Position numbers and translations under genes: made by a program
Shown here: one piece after another, positions 38,510-52,441 of the stretch
Layout: the number at the start of each line of letters is the position of its first letter
How positions within the stretch are numbered: position 1 is the first letter of the stretch
Notes under the pieces: generated by a model
What the model was told of the DNA's origin: nothing
The model's input: only the letters and a program-made list of their open reading frames with translations
Databases searched by the model: none
Assembly (NCBI RefSeq): GCF_016464305.1
Contig: NZ_JAEIOJ010000001.1
Location: forward strand, 518,685-582,684
Direction of reading: 5' to 3'
Origin: Umezawaea beigongshangensis
GTDB lineage: Bacteria > Actinomycetota > Actinomycetes > Mycobacteriales > Pseudonocardiaceae
DNA length: 64,000 bases

Positions 38510-40630
<2,121 letters not shown>

Positions 40631-40636
40631 CCGCGC

Positions 40637-40697
40637 CGCCGCACGGGGCCCGCGTCCCGTTCCGAGTCGTGGGACGAGATGCGGACCCCGTGCGGCG
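40637..40697 (+). terminator. Compound hairpin after glgX
   Basis: 12-bp perfect outer stem CGCCGCACGGGG (40637-40648) / CCCCGTGCGGCG (40686-40697); the loop carries a second stem GTCCC / GGGAC. It starts 6 nt after the glgX stop and ends 18 nt before the cysteine leader peptide. Confidence 0.75.
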
Positions 40698-40715
40698 CGT
40701 GCCACGCTGAGCGGC

Positions 40716-40808
40716 GTGCACCTCTCGCTGCTCGCCTGGCGCGACCGCACGGTCGACCTGCTCCTGGTCGCCTCGTGCGCATGTCGCCCGACGCGGCGCG
40801 GCCGGTAG
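40716..40808 (+). CDS. Cysteine-codon leader peptide upstream of CDO-rhodanese
   Basis: 30-residue ORF starting GTG, with HLSLLAWRDRTVDLLLVASCAC and a basic end (RPTRRGR). The pattern H-L...R-x-VDLL-x-VAS-C-x-C matches the putative leader peptides found upstream of sulfur genes in Streptomyces and the Cys-rich attenuator ORFs of mycobacteria. The Cys codons TGC and TGT are residues 21 and 23. There is no ribosome site; CACGCT sits 8 nt upstream as a poor -10, so it is probably leaderless. A hairpin overlaps its stop codon and the cysteine dioxygenase gene begins 121 nt later. Likely role: slow translation at Cys codons relieves termination when cysteine is low, or the reverse. Confidence 0.75.
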   Translation: MHLSLLAWRDRTVDLLLVASCACRPTRRGR

Positions 40809-40825
40809 CGGGACGCACGTCCCGC
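40808..40825 (+). promoter_or_regulatory. Attenuator hairpin at leader-peptide stop
   Basis: GCGGGACG-CA-CGTCCCGC, 8-bp perfect inverted repeat beginning at the last base of the leader stop codon. Ribosome position on the leader would decide whether it forms. Confidence 0.55.
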
Positions 40826-40929
40826 ACACCGCTGCCCCTCGGCGACGACACCCGAGAGGTGCTTCTCCCCGCGTCGCGTCACTCCGCTGCCCACGCACCC
40901 CGCACCCCGCAGCCAGCAGGAGCAGACAC

Positions 40930-41508
40930 GTGACCTCGACGATCTCCGACTCCGACGTCCACCCGGCCGTCGACTCCCCCCGCCTCCGCGACCTGATCCG
41001 CCCCGGCCGCGAGCTGTGGACCCCGGACCAGCTGCGCGAGCTGACCTCCACCGTCGCGAGCGAGTCCGCCGCCGCGCTGGCGGGCGTGCTGCGGTACGTG
41101 CCCGAGCAGCGCTGGTGGACGCGCCTCGGCCTCACCACCGGCGTGGAGCTGTGGCTGCTGTCGTGGCTGCCCGGCCAGGGCACCGAGCCGCACGACCACG
41201 GCGGCGCGGCGGGCTCGTTCACCGTGCTGACCGGTGAACTGCACGAGGAGCACCGCTACCCCGGCGGTCCGATCCGGACGGCCACCCGGACCGCGGGAAC
41301 CGCGCTGGGCTTCGGCTCGGGCCGCGCTCACCTGCTGCGGAACGTGAGTTCGGCCGGTGCCGCCACCGTGCACGCCTACTCGCCGCCGCTCGTGCCCACG
41401 CGCGAGTACGCGAGCCTGGCCGACATCCCCCCGGTGATCCCGCGACTGTCCGCCCGGCGACTGCCGCTGGCGACGCTGAGGCGACTGGCCGATCTGGAGG
41501 GTCCGTGA
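40930..41508 (+). CDS. Cysteine dioxygenase family protein
   Basis: 192 residues, cupin. The iron ligands are H-x-H in GTEPHDHGGAAGSFTVL and the later His in TVHAYSPPL, the 3-His site of CDO-type thiol dioxygenases. It oxidises cysteine (or a related thiol such as mercaptopropionate) to the sulfinate. GTG start with AGGAG about 8 nt upstream. GTGA overlap with the rhodanese gene; preceded by a cysteine leader peptide, which fits cysteine catabolism. Confidence 0.9.
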   Translation: MTSTISDSDVHPAVDSPRLRDLIRPGRELWTPDQLRELTSTVASESAAALAGVLRYVPEQRWWTRLGLTTGVELWLLSWLPGQGTEPHDHGGAAGSFTVLTGELHEEHRYPGGPIRTATRTAGTALGFGSGRAHLLRNVSSAGAATVHAYSPPLVPTREYASLADIPPVIPRLSARRLPLATLRRLADLEGP

Positions 41509-41900
41509 GCGAGATCGACGACTTCCTGGAGCAGGCGCGCGCGGAGATCGAGCGCGTCGATCCGCGGGAGGCCGACCGGCTGCGCCGCGAGGGCGCGCTG
41601 ATCGTCGACATCCGTCCGCTGCACGACCGGGTCGCCGAGGGCGAGATCCCCGGCTCGGTGCCGGTGGAGCGGATCGTCCTGGAGTGGCGGCTCGCGCCGG
41701 GCAGCGACCACCGGCTGCCGGGCGTGACCGAGGACACCCGCGTGGTCGTGCTGTGCAACGAGGGCTACTCGTCGAGCCTCGCGGCGCGGGACCTGCGCCG
41801 CCTGGGGCTGCGCCACGCCAGCGACCTCGTCGGCGGCTTCCGCGCGTGGGCGCGGGAGGGTCTTCCGGTGCGCGAGGGCGGCACCCCCGCCGTCACCTGA
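41505..41900 (+). CDS. Rhodanese-like sulfurtransferase
   Basis: 131 residues, single rhodanese domain. LIVDIRPLHDRVAEGEIPGSVPVER is the N-terminal strand-loop and the active-site Cys lies in VVVLCNEGYSSSLAA; LVGGFRAWAREGLPV closes the domain. Coupled by GTGA overlap to cysteine dioxygenase, it probably handles sulfane sulfur or sulfite from cysteine oxidation. A similar CDO-rhodanese pair is the target of Cys attenuation in mycobacteria. Confidence 0.93.
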   Translation: MSEIDDFLEQARAEIERVDPREADRLRREGALIVDIRPLHDRVAEGEIPGSVPVERIVLEWRLAPGSDHRLPGVTEDTRVVVLCNEGYSSSLAARDLRRLGLRHASDLVGGFRAWAREGLPVREGGTPAVT

Positions 41901-41901
41901 G

Positions 41902-41937
41902 CCGGGTGGCCGTCCGGACCCGCGGACGGCCACCCGG
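41902..41937. terminator. Bidirectional terminator between rhodanese and glgP
   Basis: 15-bp perfect inverted repeat (41902-41916 / 41923-41937) with loop GACCCG, between two convergent genes. Confidence 0.85.
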
Positions 41938-41953
41938 TCGCTCAGCCGGCCGC

Positions 41954-44527
41954 TCAGCCGGCGAGCACCACGCGGCCCAGCTCGGCCCTGGAGGCCAGCA
42001 GGTCGTGCCGCGGCAGCACGCGCACCGTGTAGCCGAGCGCCCCCGCGTGCGGCAGCGGCACCTCGACCTCGTAGTTGCCGTTGCCCGCGTAGCGCATCGT
42101 CCGGGGCACGAGGTCGTACAGCTCGTCGGAGTCGCCCACGCGGCCGAACACCACCTGCACGTCGACCTCCGACGGCTCCAGACCCGCCAGCTCCACCAGG
42201 GCGCGCACCCGTGCGGGTGCGCCCAGCAGCGGCGTGGACGTCGCCGTCAGGTCCAGGTCGGACTCCAGGACGCGCACGCGCGTCCAGCTCGCCCGCAGCC
42301 GGTGCCGGTAGTCCGCGACCTCCTTGGCGCCGCGGAACCCGTCGCGCACGACCGACTCCGCGGACGCGGCGGCTGGCGCGTAGAGGCTCTCCACGTACTC
42401 GCGGACCATCCGCGAGGCCTGCACGGCCGGGCCGAGCGAGGCGAGCGTGTGCCGCACCATCGACATCCACCGCGCGGGCACGCCGTCGGCGTCGCGGTCG
42501 TAGAACAGCGGGGCCACCTGCTGTCCCAGCAGCTCGTAGAGGGCCGTGGCCTCCAGGTCGTCGCGGCGGTGCGGGTCGGTGACGCCGTCGGCGGTGGGGA
42601 TGGCCCAGCCGTTGCTGCCGTCGTACAGCTCGTCCCACCAGCCGTCGCGGATCGACAGGTTGAGGCCGCCGTTGAGCGCCGACTTCATGCCCGACGTGCC
42701 GCACGCCTCCAGCGGCCGCATGGGGTTGTTCAGCCACACGTCGCAGCCCCAGTACAGGTAGCGGGCCATCGACATGTCGTAGTCGGGCAGGAACACGATC
42801 CGGTGCCGCACGCCCGCGTCGTCGGCGTAGCGCACGATCTGCTGGATCAGCGCCTTGCCGCCGTCGTCGGCCGGGTGCGACTTGCCCGCCACGACGAGCT
42901 GGACGGGCCGCTCGGGGTGCAGCAGCAGGGCGCGCAGCCGCTCCGGGTCGCGCAGCATCAGCGTGAGCCGCTTGTAGGTCGGCACGCGGCGGGCGAAGCC
43001 GACGGTCAGCACGTCGGGGTCGAACACCGAGTCGGTCCAGCCCAGCTCCAGCGCCGACGCACCGCGCTGCAACCACGACGCGCGGACCCGGCGGCGCACC
43101 TCGTCGACGAGGCGTCCGCGCAGGGTGCAGCGCAGGTCCCACAGGCCCTGGTCGGTGACCGGCTCGAAGCCGAGCGGGCCCGAGCCCGGATCGCCGTCGG
43201 AGTCGCCGAGCAGCCGCGACATCTCCGTGGCCGCCCAGGTCGGCCCGTGCACGCCGTTGGTGACCGAGCGGATGGGGACCTCGGTGACGTCGAAACCGGG
43301 CCACAGGCCGCGGAACATCTCGCGGCTGACCTCGCCGTGCAGCTTGGACACGCCGTTGGCCCGCTGCGCGAGCCGCAGGCCCATGTGGGCCATGTTGAAC
43401 AGGCCGGGGTTGTCCTCCGCGCCGAGCGCGAGCACCCGCTGGGTGCTGACGCCGGGCAGCAGCGTCTCCGAGCCGAAGTAGTGCTGGACCAGGTCCACCG
43501 GGAAGCGGTCGATGCCGGCCGGGACGGGCGTGTGGGTGGTGAACACGGTGCCCGCGCGGACCGCGGCGAGCGCCTGGTCGAAGTCCAGGCCCTCGGAGGT
43601 CACCAGCTCGCGGATGCGCTCCAGGCCGAGGAACCCCGCGTGACCCTCGTTGGTGTGGAACACCTCGGGCTGGGGGGTGCCGGTCAGCTCGCAGTAGGTG
43701 CGCACGGCCCGCACCCCGCCGACTCCCGCGAGGATCTCCTGGCGGATGCGGTGGTCCTGGTCGCCGCCGTAGAGGCGGTCGGTGACCCCGCGCAGGTCCT
43801 CGTCGTTCTCCTCGACGTCGGAGTCGAGCAGCAGCAGCGGGATGCGGCCGACCCGCGCCTTCCAGATCTTGGCCCGCAGCACGCGGTCGCCCGGCATGGC
43901 GACGTGCACGAGCAGCGGCGCCCCGGACGGCTCGGTGAGCAGCTCCAGCGGCAGGCCGCGCGGGTCGAGGACGGGGTAGTGCTCGATCTGCCAGCCGTCC
44001 AGCGACAGCGACTGGCGGAAGTAGCCGGAGTGGTACAGGAGGCCGACGGCGATCAGCGGCACGCCCGAGTCGGAGGCGGCCTTGAGGTGGTCGCCCGCCA
44101 GGACTCCCAGGCCGCCCGAGTAGTTGGGCAGCGCCTCGGTGACGCCGAACTCCATCGAGAAGTAGGCGATCGACCGCGGGAAGACGGGACCGGGCGAACC
44201 GTGGTCGCGGCGCTGGGACGTCTCCTCCTGGCGTCGCTGGTACCACCGGGGACCGGTGGTGTAGCGCTCCAGGTCGTCGGCCAGCGCGCGACAGCGGGTG
44301 AGGAACTGCTCGTCGGAGGCCAGGAGCTCCAGTCGCTCGGGGGCGACCTCGGAGAGCAGCCGGAGCGGATCGCCACCAGTGTCGTTCCACACGGTCGGGT
44401 CGACCGACGCGAACAGGTCCTGCGTGGGCGGGTGCCACGTCCAGCGCAGGTTGGTGGCGAGCACGCCGAGGGAGGCCAGGGGCTCCGGCAGGCTGGCTCG
44501 GACGGTGAACCGGCGAAGTGCTCGCAT
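41954..44527 (-). CDS. glgP: Alpha-glucan (glycogen/maltodextrin) phosphorylase
   Basis: 857 residues, GT35, of the actinobacterial alpha-glucan phosphorylase subfamily (DUF3417 N-terminus: LASLGVLATNLRWTWHPPTQDLFASVDP). IAYFSMEFGVTEALPNYSGGLGVLAGDHLKAASDSG is the fold start. The PLP Lys is expected in the GTSGMKSALNGGLNLSIRDGWWDE block. It releases glucose-1-phosphate from alpha-1,4-glucan. ATG 44527 chosen; TAGGGT 8 nt upstream indicates a leaderless message. Divergent from glgE, with which it shares a roughly 400-bp control region. Confidence 0.95.
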   Translation of the reverse strand: MRALRRFTVRASLPEPLASLGVLATNLRWTWHPPTQDLFASVDPTVWNDTGGDPLRLLSEVAPERLELLASDEQFLTRCRALADDLERYTTGPRWYQRRQEETSQRRDHGSPGPVFPRSIAYFSMEFGVTEALPNYSGGLGVLAGDHLKAASDSGVPLIAVGLLYHSGYFRQSLSLDGWQIEHYPVLDPRGLPLELLTEPSGAPLLVHVAMPGDRVLRAKIWKARVGRIPLLLLDSDVEENDEDLRGVTDRLYGGDQDHRIRQEILAGVGGVRAVRTYCELTGTPQPEVFHTNEGHAGFLGLERIRELVTSEGLDFDQALAAVRAGTVFTTHTPVPAGIDRFPVDLVQHYFGSETLLPGVSTQRVLALGAEDNPGLFNMAHMGLRLAQRANGVSKLHGEVSREMFRGLWPGFDVTEVPIRSVTNGVHGPTWAATEMSRLLGDSDGDPGSGPLGFEPVTDQGLWDLRCTLRGRLVDEVRRRVRASWLQRGASALELGWTDSVFDPDVLTVGFARRVPTYKRLTLMLRDPERLRALLLHPERPVQLVVAGKSHPADDGGKALIQQIVRYADDAGVRHRIVFLPDYDMSMARYLYWGCDVWLNNPMRPLEACGTSGMKSALNGGLNLSIRDGWWDELYDGSNGWAIPTADGVTDPHRRDDLEATALYELLGQQVAPLFYDRDADGVPARWMSMVRHTLASLGPAVQASRMVREYVESLYAPAAASAESVVRDGFRGAKEVADYRHRLRASWTRVRVLESDLDLTATSTPLLGAPARVRALVELAGLEPSEVDVQVVFGRVGDSDELYDLVPRTMRYAGNGNYEVEVPLPHAGALGYTVRVLPRHDLLASRAELGRVVLAG

Positions 44528-44934
44528 GGCGGTGGACCCTATCCCCCGGCCGCGTCGATCAACAGGATCTCCGGCCCGGCGGTCGCGACGCCGTCGAACT
44601 GTCCAGAACGGCGGAACGACTCGTCCGGAACGGGCGTTTCCGGACAAGTCCACCCGAACGAGACCATCGTGCGCGGAGCGGAGGCGAAGGTTGTTCAGAA
44701 CCACTCGGAGCGCGCAGTCCGGCGACACACGGGCGACACCTCGGTTACCTCTCGGTGACCACTCTGGACACCGCGTCCCACTGGGCAGACAGTTGACACT
44801 CGGAAGTGTGCGAACGCCCCGGTACGGGTAAGCCTCGTCGGAGAGTCCCGGTGGCAGGCGCCGTGATCGAACCGGGCAGACTGAGAGGGGCCGCGGCTGT
44901 GCCGCGCTACACAAGGGCGAGAGGGGCGCTGCCC
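44528..44934. promoter_or_regulatory. glgP-glgE divergent control region
   Basis: 407 bp without genes. ACCCTA at 44536-44541 is the glgP -10 on the minus strand (TAGGGT). GTCCGGAA-N7-TTCCGGAC (44623-44645) is a perfect 8-bp palindrome. A related half site TCCAGAACGG lies about 20 bp before it. TTGACA (44793-44798) overlaps ACACT-CGGA-AGTGT (44796-44809). These are candidate operators for coordinated glucan control; regulator unknown. Confidence 0.5.
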
Positions 44935-46914
44935 ATGACCGGTCGGCTCGGCATCGACGACGTGACCCCGGCGGTGAGCTGCGGGCTCCACCCCGCGAAG
45001 GCGGTGGTCGGCGAACACGTTCCGGTGACCGCCACCGTGTGGCGGGAGGGGCACGACGTGGTCTCGGCGACGGTGTCCTGGCGCGGCCCCGGCGACCGGG
45101 TCGCCCGGCAGACCAGGATGGTGGAGCAGGGCGACGGCCTCGACCACTTCGCCGCCGTGATCGTCCCGGACACCGAGGGCGCCTGGACCTACCGCGTCGA
45201 CGCCTGGAGCGACCCGTGGGCCACTTGGCTGCACACCGTCGAGGTGAAGATCGCCGCTGGTCAGGGTGCCGGTGAGCTCGCCAACGACCTGGAGTCCGGC
45301 GCGCTGCTGCTGGACCGGGTGTCGCGGCGGCCCGACCGGAGGCGCGACCGGGTGCTGCTGGCCGGCGCCGGCGCCGCCCTGCGCGACCTCGGCCGCTCGG
45401 TGGCCGAGCGCGTCGCCCCCGCGCTGTCCACCGAGGTGCAGCGGATCATGCACGAGCACCCGGTGCGCGAACTGGTCACCAAGGGCCGGCCGCTGAAGCT
45501 GTGGGTCGACCGCACCCGCGCCGCCTTCGGCTCCTGGTACGAGTTCTTCCCCCGCTCCACGGGCGGCGTGGACGAGACCGGCCGCCCGGTGCACGGCACG
45601 TTCACCACGTCCGCGCAGGCGCTGGACCGCGTGGCGCGGATGGGCTTCGACGTCGTCTACCTGCCGCCGATCCACCCCATCGGCCGGGTGAACCGCAAGG
45701 GCCCCAACAACTCCCTCGTCGCCGAGGAGCACGACGTCGGCTCGCCGTGGGCCATCGGCGCCGACGAGGGCGGGCACGACGCGATCCACCCGGAGCTGGG
45801 CACCCTGGAGGACTTCGACGCGTTCGTGGCGCGCGCGGAGGAACTGGGCATGGAGGTCGCGCTCGACCTCGCGCTCCAGGCCGCGCCGGACCACCCGTGG
45901 GTCCTCAAGCACCCCGAGTTCTTCACCACGCGCCCCGACGGGTCGATCGCCTACGCGGAGAACCCGCCGAAGAAGTACCAGGACATCTACCCGATCAACT
46001 TCGACAACGATCCGCAGGGCATCTACACCGAGGTGCTGCGCGTCGTGACGCACTGGGTCGAGCACGGGGTGCGGATCTTCCGGGTGGACAACCCGCACAC
46101 CAAGCCACCGGACTTCTGGGCCTGGCTGATCAAGACGGTCAAGGACGCGCACCCCGACGTGCTGTTCCTGGCCGAGGCGTTCACCCGGCCCGCGCGGCTG
46201 TGGGGCCTGGCGAAGCTGGGCTTCACCCAGAGCTACACCTACTTCACCTGGCGCACGAGCAAGGAGGAGTTGACCGAGTTCGGCGTCGACCTGGTCGAGC
46301 ACTGGGACGAGGGCAGGCCGAACCTGTTCGTCAACACCCCCGACATCCTGCACGAGTCGCTCCAGCGGGGCGGCCCCGGCATGTTCGCCCTGCGCGCCGC
46401 GCTCGCGGCGACGCTCGCGCCGACCTGGGGCGTGTACTCCGGGTACGAGCTGTTCGAGCACGAGGCCGTCCGCGAGGGCAGCGAGGAGTACCTGAACTCC
46501 GAGAAGTACGAGCTGCGCCCGCGCGACTTCGAGGCCGCGCTGGCCGAGGGCAGATCGCTGGAGCCGTGGCTCACGAAGCTCAACGCCGCACGCCGCGCGC
46601 ACCCCGCGCTCCAGCAGATGCGGACGCTGCGCTTCCACCACGTGGACAACGACGCGCTGCTCGCCTACTCCAAGCAGGACCCGGCGACCGGCGACACGGT
46701 CGTGGTCGTCGTGACCCTCGATCCGCAGAACTCCCAGGAGGGAACCGTCTGGCTCGATCTGCCCGCGCTCGGCTTCGAGTGGCACGAGCGGCTGATCGCG
46801 CACGACGAGGTCACCGGTGAGACCTGGGACTGGGGCCAGGCCAACTACGTGCGTCTGGACCCGCTCCGCGCGGTCGCGCACGTCGTGGGCGTGCAGCGCA
46901 GGCTGAGCAGCTAG
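44935..46914 (+). CDS. glgE: Alpha-1,4-glucan:maltose-1-phosphate maltosyltransferase GlgE
   Basis: 659 residues, GH13 subfamily 3. It extends alpha-1,4-glucan with maltosyl units from maltose-1-phosphate. The N-terminal beta domain and helical insert (residues 1-180) precede the barrel. Nucleophile Asp385 is in [12 protein letters not shown] and acid/base Glu414 in [10 protein letters not shown], the same 29-residue spacing as Streptomyces GlgE. ATG 44935 has GAGAGGGG upstream. It heads glgE-treS-mak-glgB, the complete GlgE pathway. Confidence 0.97.
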   Translation: MTGRLGIDDVTPAVSCGLHPAKAVVGEHVPVTATVWREGHDVVSATVSWRGPGDRVARQTRMVEQGDGLDHFAAVIVPDTEGAWTYRVDAWSDPWATWLHTVEVKIAAGQGAGELANDLESGALLLDRVSRRPDRRRDRVLLAGAGAALRDLGRSVAERVAPALSTEVQRIMHEHPVRELVTKGRPLKLWVDRTRAAFGSWYEFFPRSTGGVDETGRPVHGTFTTSAQALDRVARMGFDVVYLPPIHPIGRVNRKGPNNSLVAEEHDVGSPWAIGADEGGHDAIHPELGTLEDFDAFVARAEELGMEVALDLALQAAPDHPWVLKHPEFFTTRPDGSIAYAENPPKKYQDIYPINFDNDPQGIYTEVLRVVTHWVEHGVRIFRVDNPHTKPPDFWAWLIKTVKDAHPDVLFLAEAFTRPARLWGLAKLGFTQSYTYFTWRTSKEELTEFGVDLVEHWDEGRPNLFVNTPDILHESLQRGGPGMFALRAALAATLAPTWGVYSGYELFEHEAVREGSEEYLNSEKYELRPRDFEAALAEGRSLEPWLTKLNAARRAHPALQQMRTLRFHHVDNDALLAYSKQDPATGDTVVVVVTLDPQNSQEGTVWLDLPALGFEWHERLIAHDEVTGETWDWGQANYVRLDPLRAVAHVVGVQRRLSS

Positions 46915-47017
46915 TCGGCGCGAGTCGGTCACCCGCTGCAGGACAGGCCCCGCGCGCCACGAGGCGCGCAGGGGACGATCGAACGTACCCCCGATGAGGT
47001 GGGACGAGGTGGAGCTC

Positions 47018-48823
<1,806 letters not shown>

Positions 48824-48828
48824 GTTCC

Positions 48829-50211
48829 GTGACCGATCCCCACGAGCTGGTCGGCGAACTGGTCGCCGAACTGCCCGAGTGGCTGCCGTCGCAGCGGTGG
48901 TTCGCGGGCAAGGACCGTCCCGTCACCGCGGTGCGCGCCCTGAGCACGACAGAGCTGTGCGACGGTGATCCCGCGCTGCTGCACGCGATCGTCGAGGTCG
49001 AGCAGGGCGACCGGCGCGAGCCCTACCAGCTGCTCATCGGCAGCGGCGGCCACCTCCCCGAGCAGGCCGGCGCGAGCTGGATCGGCACCGGCGGAGGCAA
49101 GGCCTGCTACGAGGCGACCCACGACCCCGACCTGACCGGGCACCTGCTGGACCTGATGGCGCGCGGCGAGCGGGTCGGCTCGCTGAGCTTCGAGCACGAG
49201 CCCGGCGTCGAGCTGACCGAGGGGCTGCGCGCCCGCCCGATCACCTCCGAGCAGAGCAACACGTCGCTGGTCTACGGCAGCCAGTACATCCTGAAGCTGT
49301 TCCGCAAGCTCAGCACCGGCCCCAACCCGGACCTGGTGCTGCACCGGGCGCTGCGGGAGGTGGGCTGCGAGCACATCGCGCAGCCGCTGGGCTCCATCAC
49401 CGGCGAGCTGAACGGCGAGCCGGTGACGATCGGGCTGCTCCAGCAGTTCATGTCCGACGCCGTGGACGGCTGGGCGATGGCCACGACGAGCGTGCGCGAC
49501 CTCATGGCCGATCCCGAGCTGCGGCCCGAGGAGCTGGGCGGCGACTTCGCGGGCGAGGCGCGGCGCCTCGGGCAGGCCGTGGCGCACGTCCACGCCGACC
49601 TCCAGCGCGCCCTCGGCCAGCAGGAGGCGGACACCGCGGAGTTCGACCGCACCGTCAGCGCCATGCTGACGCGGCTCGACACCGTCGCGCGGGACGTGCC
49701 GGAGCTGGCGGAGCACGCTCCGGCGCTGCGCCGGGCCTTCGAGCAGATCCACGACTCGACCGCGCCGGTGTTCATGCAGCACGTCCACGGCGACCTGCAC
49801 CTCGGACAGGTGCTGCGGACCGTCAGCGGCTGGCTGCTGATCGACTTCGAGGGCGAGCCCGCCGCGCCGGCGGCCGAGCGCGCCGCGCTGCGCTCGCCGC
49901 TGCGCGACGTGGCCGGGATGCTCCGGTCCTTCGACTACGCGGCGCACCAGATGCTCATCGGGCACCCGGAGGACGCGAAGCTCGCCGAGCGGGCCCTGGA
50001 GTGGGCGCAGCGCAACCGCGCCGCGTTCTGCGAGGGCTACGCGGAGGCCGCGGCCGACTCGATCGGCGACCCTCGCGGACACGGCGAGCTGCTGCGGGCC
50101 TTCGAGCTGGACAAGGCGGTCTACGAGGTCGCCTACGAGCACGCGAACCGGCCGGAGTGGGCGGCGGTCCCGCTGTCGTCCATCGCCAGGATCACCACAG
50201 GAGGCGAGTAA
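48829..50211 (+). CDS. mak: Maltokinase (Mak/Pep2)
   Basis: 460 residues, aminoglycoside-phosphotransferase-like fold. It phosphorylates maltose to maltose-1-phosphate for GlgE. N-terminal WLPSQRWFAGKDRP is typical; the catalytic loop is MQHVHGDLHLGQVLR and the metal Asp is in WLLIDFEGEP. It is a separate gene here, whereas TreS-Mak fusions occur in some actinobacteria. GTG 48829 has CGAGG 8 nt upstream; GTG 48820 would overlap the treS stop. Confidence 0.95.
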   Translation: MTDPHELVGELVAELPEWLPSQRWFAGKDRPVTAVRALSTTELCDGDPALLHAIVEVEQGDRREPYQLLIGSGGHLPEQAGASWIGTGGGKACYEATHDPDLTGHLLDLMARGERVGSLSFEHEPGVELTEGLRARPITSEQSNTSLVYGSQYILKLFRKLSTGPNPDLVLHRALREVGCEHIAQPLGSITGELNGEPVTIGLLQQFMSDAVDGWAMATTSVRDLMADPELRPEELGGDFAGEARRLGQAVAHVHADLQRALGQQEADTAEFDRTVSAMLTRLDTVARDVPELAEHAPALRRAFEQIHDSTAPVFMQHVHGDLHLGQVLRTVSGWLLIDFEGEPAAPAAERAALRSPLRDVAGMLRSFDYAAHQMLIGHPEDAKLAERALEWAQRNRAAFCEGYAEAAADSIGDPRGHGELLRAFELDKAVYEVAYEHANRPEWAAVPLSSIARITTGGE

Positions 50212-50214
50212 CCC

Positions 50215-52401
50215 GTGAACGCTGTCCCAGCCGAGGTTCCCGACGCGGCGCCGTCGCCGCAGGACGTCGACCGGCTGCTGGCGGGGTCCCACCACGACCC
50301 GCACTCCGTCCTCGGCGTGCACCACGTCGGCGACGGCGTGGTCGCGAGGGCGCTGCGGCCGGGCGCCAGCTCCGTGACGGTGGTGGCGGGCGATCTGCGC
50401 TGCGAGTTGAAGCGCGTCGTGGACGGGCTGTTCGCGGGCGTGCTGCCGGAGCACCCCGGCGACTACCGGCTGGAGGTCGACTACGACGGTCACGTGGTGA
50501 CCACCGACGACGCGTACCGGTGGCTGCCGACCGTGGGCGAGCTGGACCTGCACCTGATCGGCGAGGGCCGCCACGAGCGGCTGTGGGACGTCCTGGGCGC
50601 GCACCCGCGCAGCTTCGACACCCCCGGCGGCACCGTGGACGGCGTGTCGTTCGCCGTGTGGGCGCCCACCGCGCGCGGTGTGCGGGTGATCGGCGACTTC
50701 GACGGGTGGGACGGGCGCGCGAACCCCATGCGGTCGCTGGGCTCGTCGGGCGTGTGGGAGGTGTTCCTGCCGGACGTGCGGGTGGGCACGCACTACAAGT
50801 TCCGCATCCTCGGCTCGGACGGCGCGTGGCACGAGAAGGCCGACCCGATGGCGTTCGCCACGGAGCACCCCCCGGCGACGGCGTCGGTCGTGACGCGGTC
50901 GGAGCACGTCTGGGACGACGCGGAGTGGGAGGCCAGGCGCGAGGCCACGAACTGGACGAACGCGCCGATGAGCGTCTACGAGGTGCACCTCGGTTCGTGG
51001 CGACCCGGCCTCGACTACCGGGAGCTGGCCGAGCAGCTCGCCGACTACGTGGAGGAGACGGGCTTCACGCACGTGGAGCTGCTGCCGGTCTCCGAGCACC
51101 CGTTCGGCGGGTCGTGGGGCTACCAGGTCACCTCCTACTACGCGCCGACGTCGCGCTTCGGCACCCCGGACGACTTCCGGTACTTCGTCGACCGGCTGCA
51201 CCAGCGCGGCATCGGCGTGATCGTGGACTGGGTGCCGGCGCACTTCCCGCGCGACAGCTGGGCGCTGGCCCGCTTCGACGGCACGCCGCTGTACGAGCAC
51301 GCCGACCCCCGCCGCGGCGAGCAGCCCGACTGGGGCACGCTGGTGTTCGACTTCGGTCGCAACGAGGTGCGCAACTTCCTCGTGGCCAACGCGCTGTTCT
51401 GGATCGAGGAGTTCCACCTCGACGGGCTGCGCGTGGACGCGGTGGCGTCGATGCTGTACCTGGACTACTCCCGCGAGGAGGGCCAGTGGCTGCCGAACCA
51501 GTACGGCGGCCGGGAGAACCTGGACGCCGTGCGGTTCCTCCAGGAGCTGAACGCGACCGTCTACAAGCGCCACCCCGGCGTCGTGATGATCGCCGAGGAG
51601 TCGACGGCGTGGCCGGGCGTGAGCCGCCCGACGCACCTGGGCGGGCTGGGCTTCGGGTTCAAGTGGAACATGGGCTGGATGCACGACACGCTGCACTACC
51701 TGAGCCGCGAGCCCGTGCACCGCTCCTTCCACCACAACGAGATGACCTTCTCGCTGGTCTACGCGTGGAGCGAGAACTTCGTGCTGCCGCTGTCGCACGA
51801 CGAGGTCGTGCACGGCAAGGGCTCGCTGTGGCAGCGGATGCCGGGCGACGACTGGAACAAGGCCGCCGGGCTGCGCACGCTGCTGGCGTTCATGTGGGCC
51901 CACCCCGGCAAGCAGCTGCTGTTCATGGGCGGTGAGTTCGGCCAGGAGCAGGAGTGGTCGGAGTCGCGGTCGCTGGACTGGCACCTGCTGGACCAGCCGC
52001 TGCACCGCGGTGTGCTGACCCTGCTGAGCGATCTGAACCGGGTCTACAAGAACGCCCCCGCGCTCTACAGCGCGGACAGCAGGCCCGAGGGCTTCCGGTG
52101 GATCGACGCGAACGACTCGGGCGGCAACGTGCTGAGCTTCCTGCGCATCGGCGAGGACGGCTCGCAGCTCGCGTGCGTCGCGAACTTCTCCGGCAGCCCG
52201 CACCACGACTACCGGGTGGGTCTGCCGTCGGCGGGCCGGTGGCGCGAGGTCGTCAACACCGACGCCGCCGTCTACGGCGGTTCCGGCGTGGGCAACATGG
52301 GCGTGATCGAGGCGGAGAACCACCCGTGGCACGGCCTGCCCGGCTCGGCGGTGCTGCAACTACCGCCCAACGGCGTCCTCTGGCTGGCCCCCGAGGTCTG
52401 A
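50215..52401 (+). CDS. glgB: 1,4-alpha-glucan branching enzyme GlgB
   Basis: 728 residues, GH13 subfamily 9. It introduces alpha-1,6 branches into the glucan made by GlgE. Two CBM48-type modules (residues about 10-100 and 120-220), then the barrel: nucleophile Asp in [17 protein letters not shown], Glu in [28 protein letters not shown] 50215 has AGGAGG upstream, inside the maltokinase end. Last gene of the GlgE operon; a terminator hairpin follows. Confidence 0.97.
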   Translation: MNAVPAEVPDAAPSPQDVDRLLAGSHHDPHSVLGVHHVGDGVVARALRPGASSVTVVAGDLRCELKRVVDGLFAGVLPEHPGDYRLEVDYDGHVVTTDDAYRWLPTVGELDLHLIGEGRHERLWDVLGAHPRSFDTPGGTVDGVSFAVWAPTARGVRVIGDFDGWDGRANPMRSLGSSGVWEVFLPDVRVGTHYKFRILGSDGAWHEKADPMAFATEHPPATASVVTRSEHVWDDAEWEARREATNWTNAPMSVYEVHLGSWRPGLDYRELAEQLADYVEETGFTHVELLPVSEHPFGGSWGYQVTSYYAPTSRFGTPDDFRYFVDRLHQRGIGVIVDWVPAHFPRDSWALARFDGTPLYEHADPRRGEQPDWGTLVFDFGRNEVRNFLVANALFWIEEFHLDGLRVDAVASMLYLDYSREEGQWLPNQYGGRENLDAVRFLQELNATVYKRHPGVVMIAEESTAWPGVSRPTHLGGLGFGFKWNMGWMHDTLHYLSREPVHRSFHHNEMTFSLVYAWSENFVLPLSHDEVVHGKGSLWQRMPGDDWNKAAGLRTLLAFMWAHPGKQLLFMGGEFGQEQEWSESRSLDWHLLDQPLHRGVLTLLSDLNRVYKNAPALYSADSRPEGFRWIDANDSGGNVLSFLRIGEDGSQLACVANFSGSPHHDYRVGLPSAGRWREVVNTDAAVYGGSGVGNMGVIEAENHPWHGLPGSAVLQLPPNGVLWLAPEV

Positions 52402-52407
52402 CGGGCT

Positions 52408-52437
52408 CCGGTGGGCGGGCTCCGGCCCGCCCACCGG
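52408..52437. terminator. Bidirectional terminator after glgB
   Basis: 13-bp perfect stem CCGGTGGGCGGGC / GCCCGCCCACCGG with a 4-nt loop, 6 nt after the glgB stop and 4 nt from the convergent TetR gene stop. Confidence 0.85.
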
Positions 52438-52441
52438 GCGG

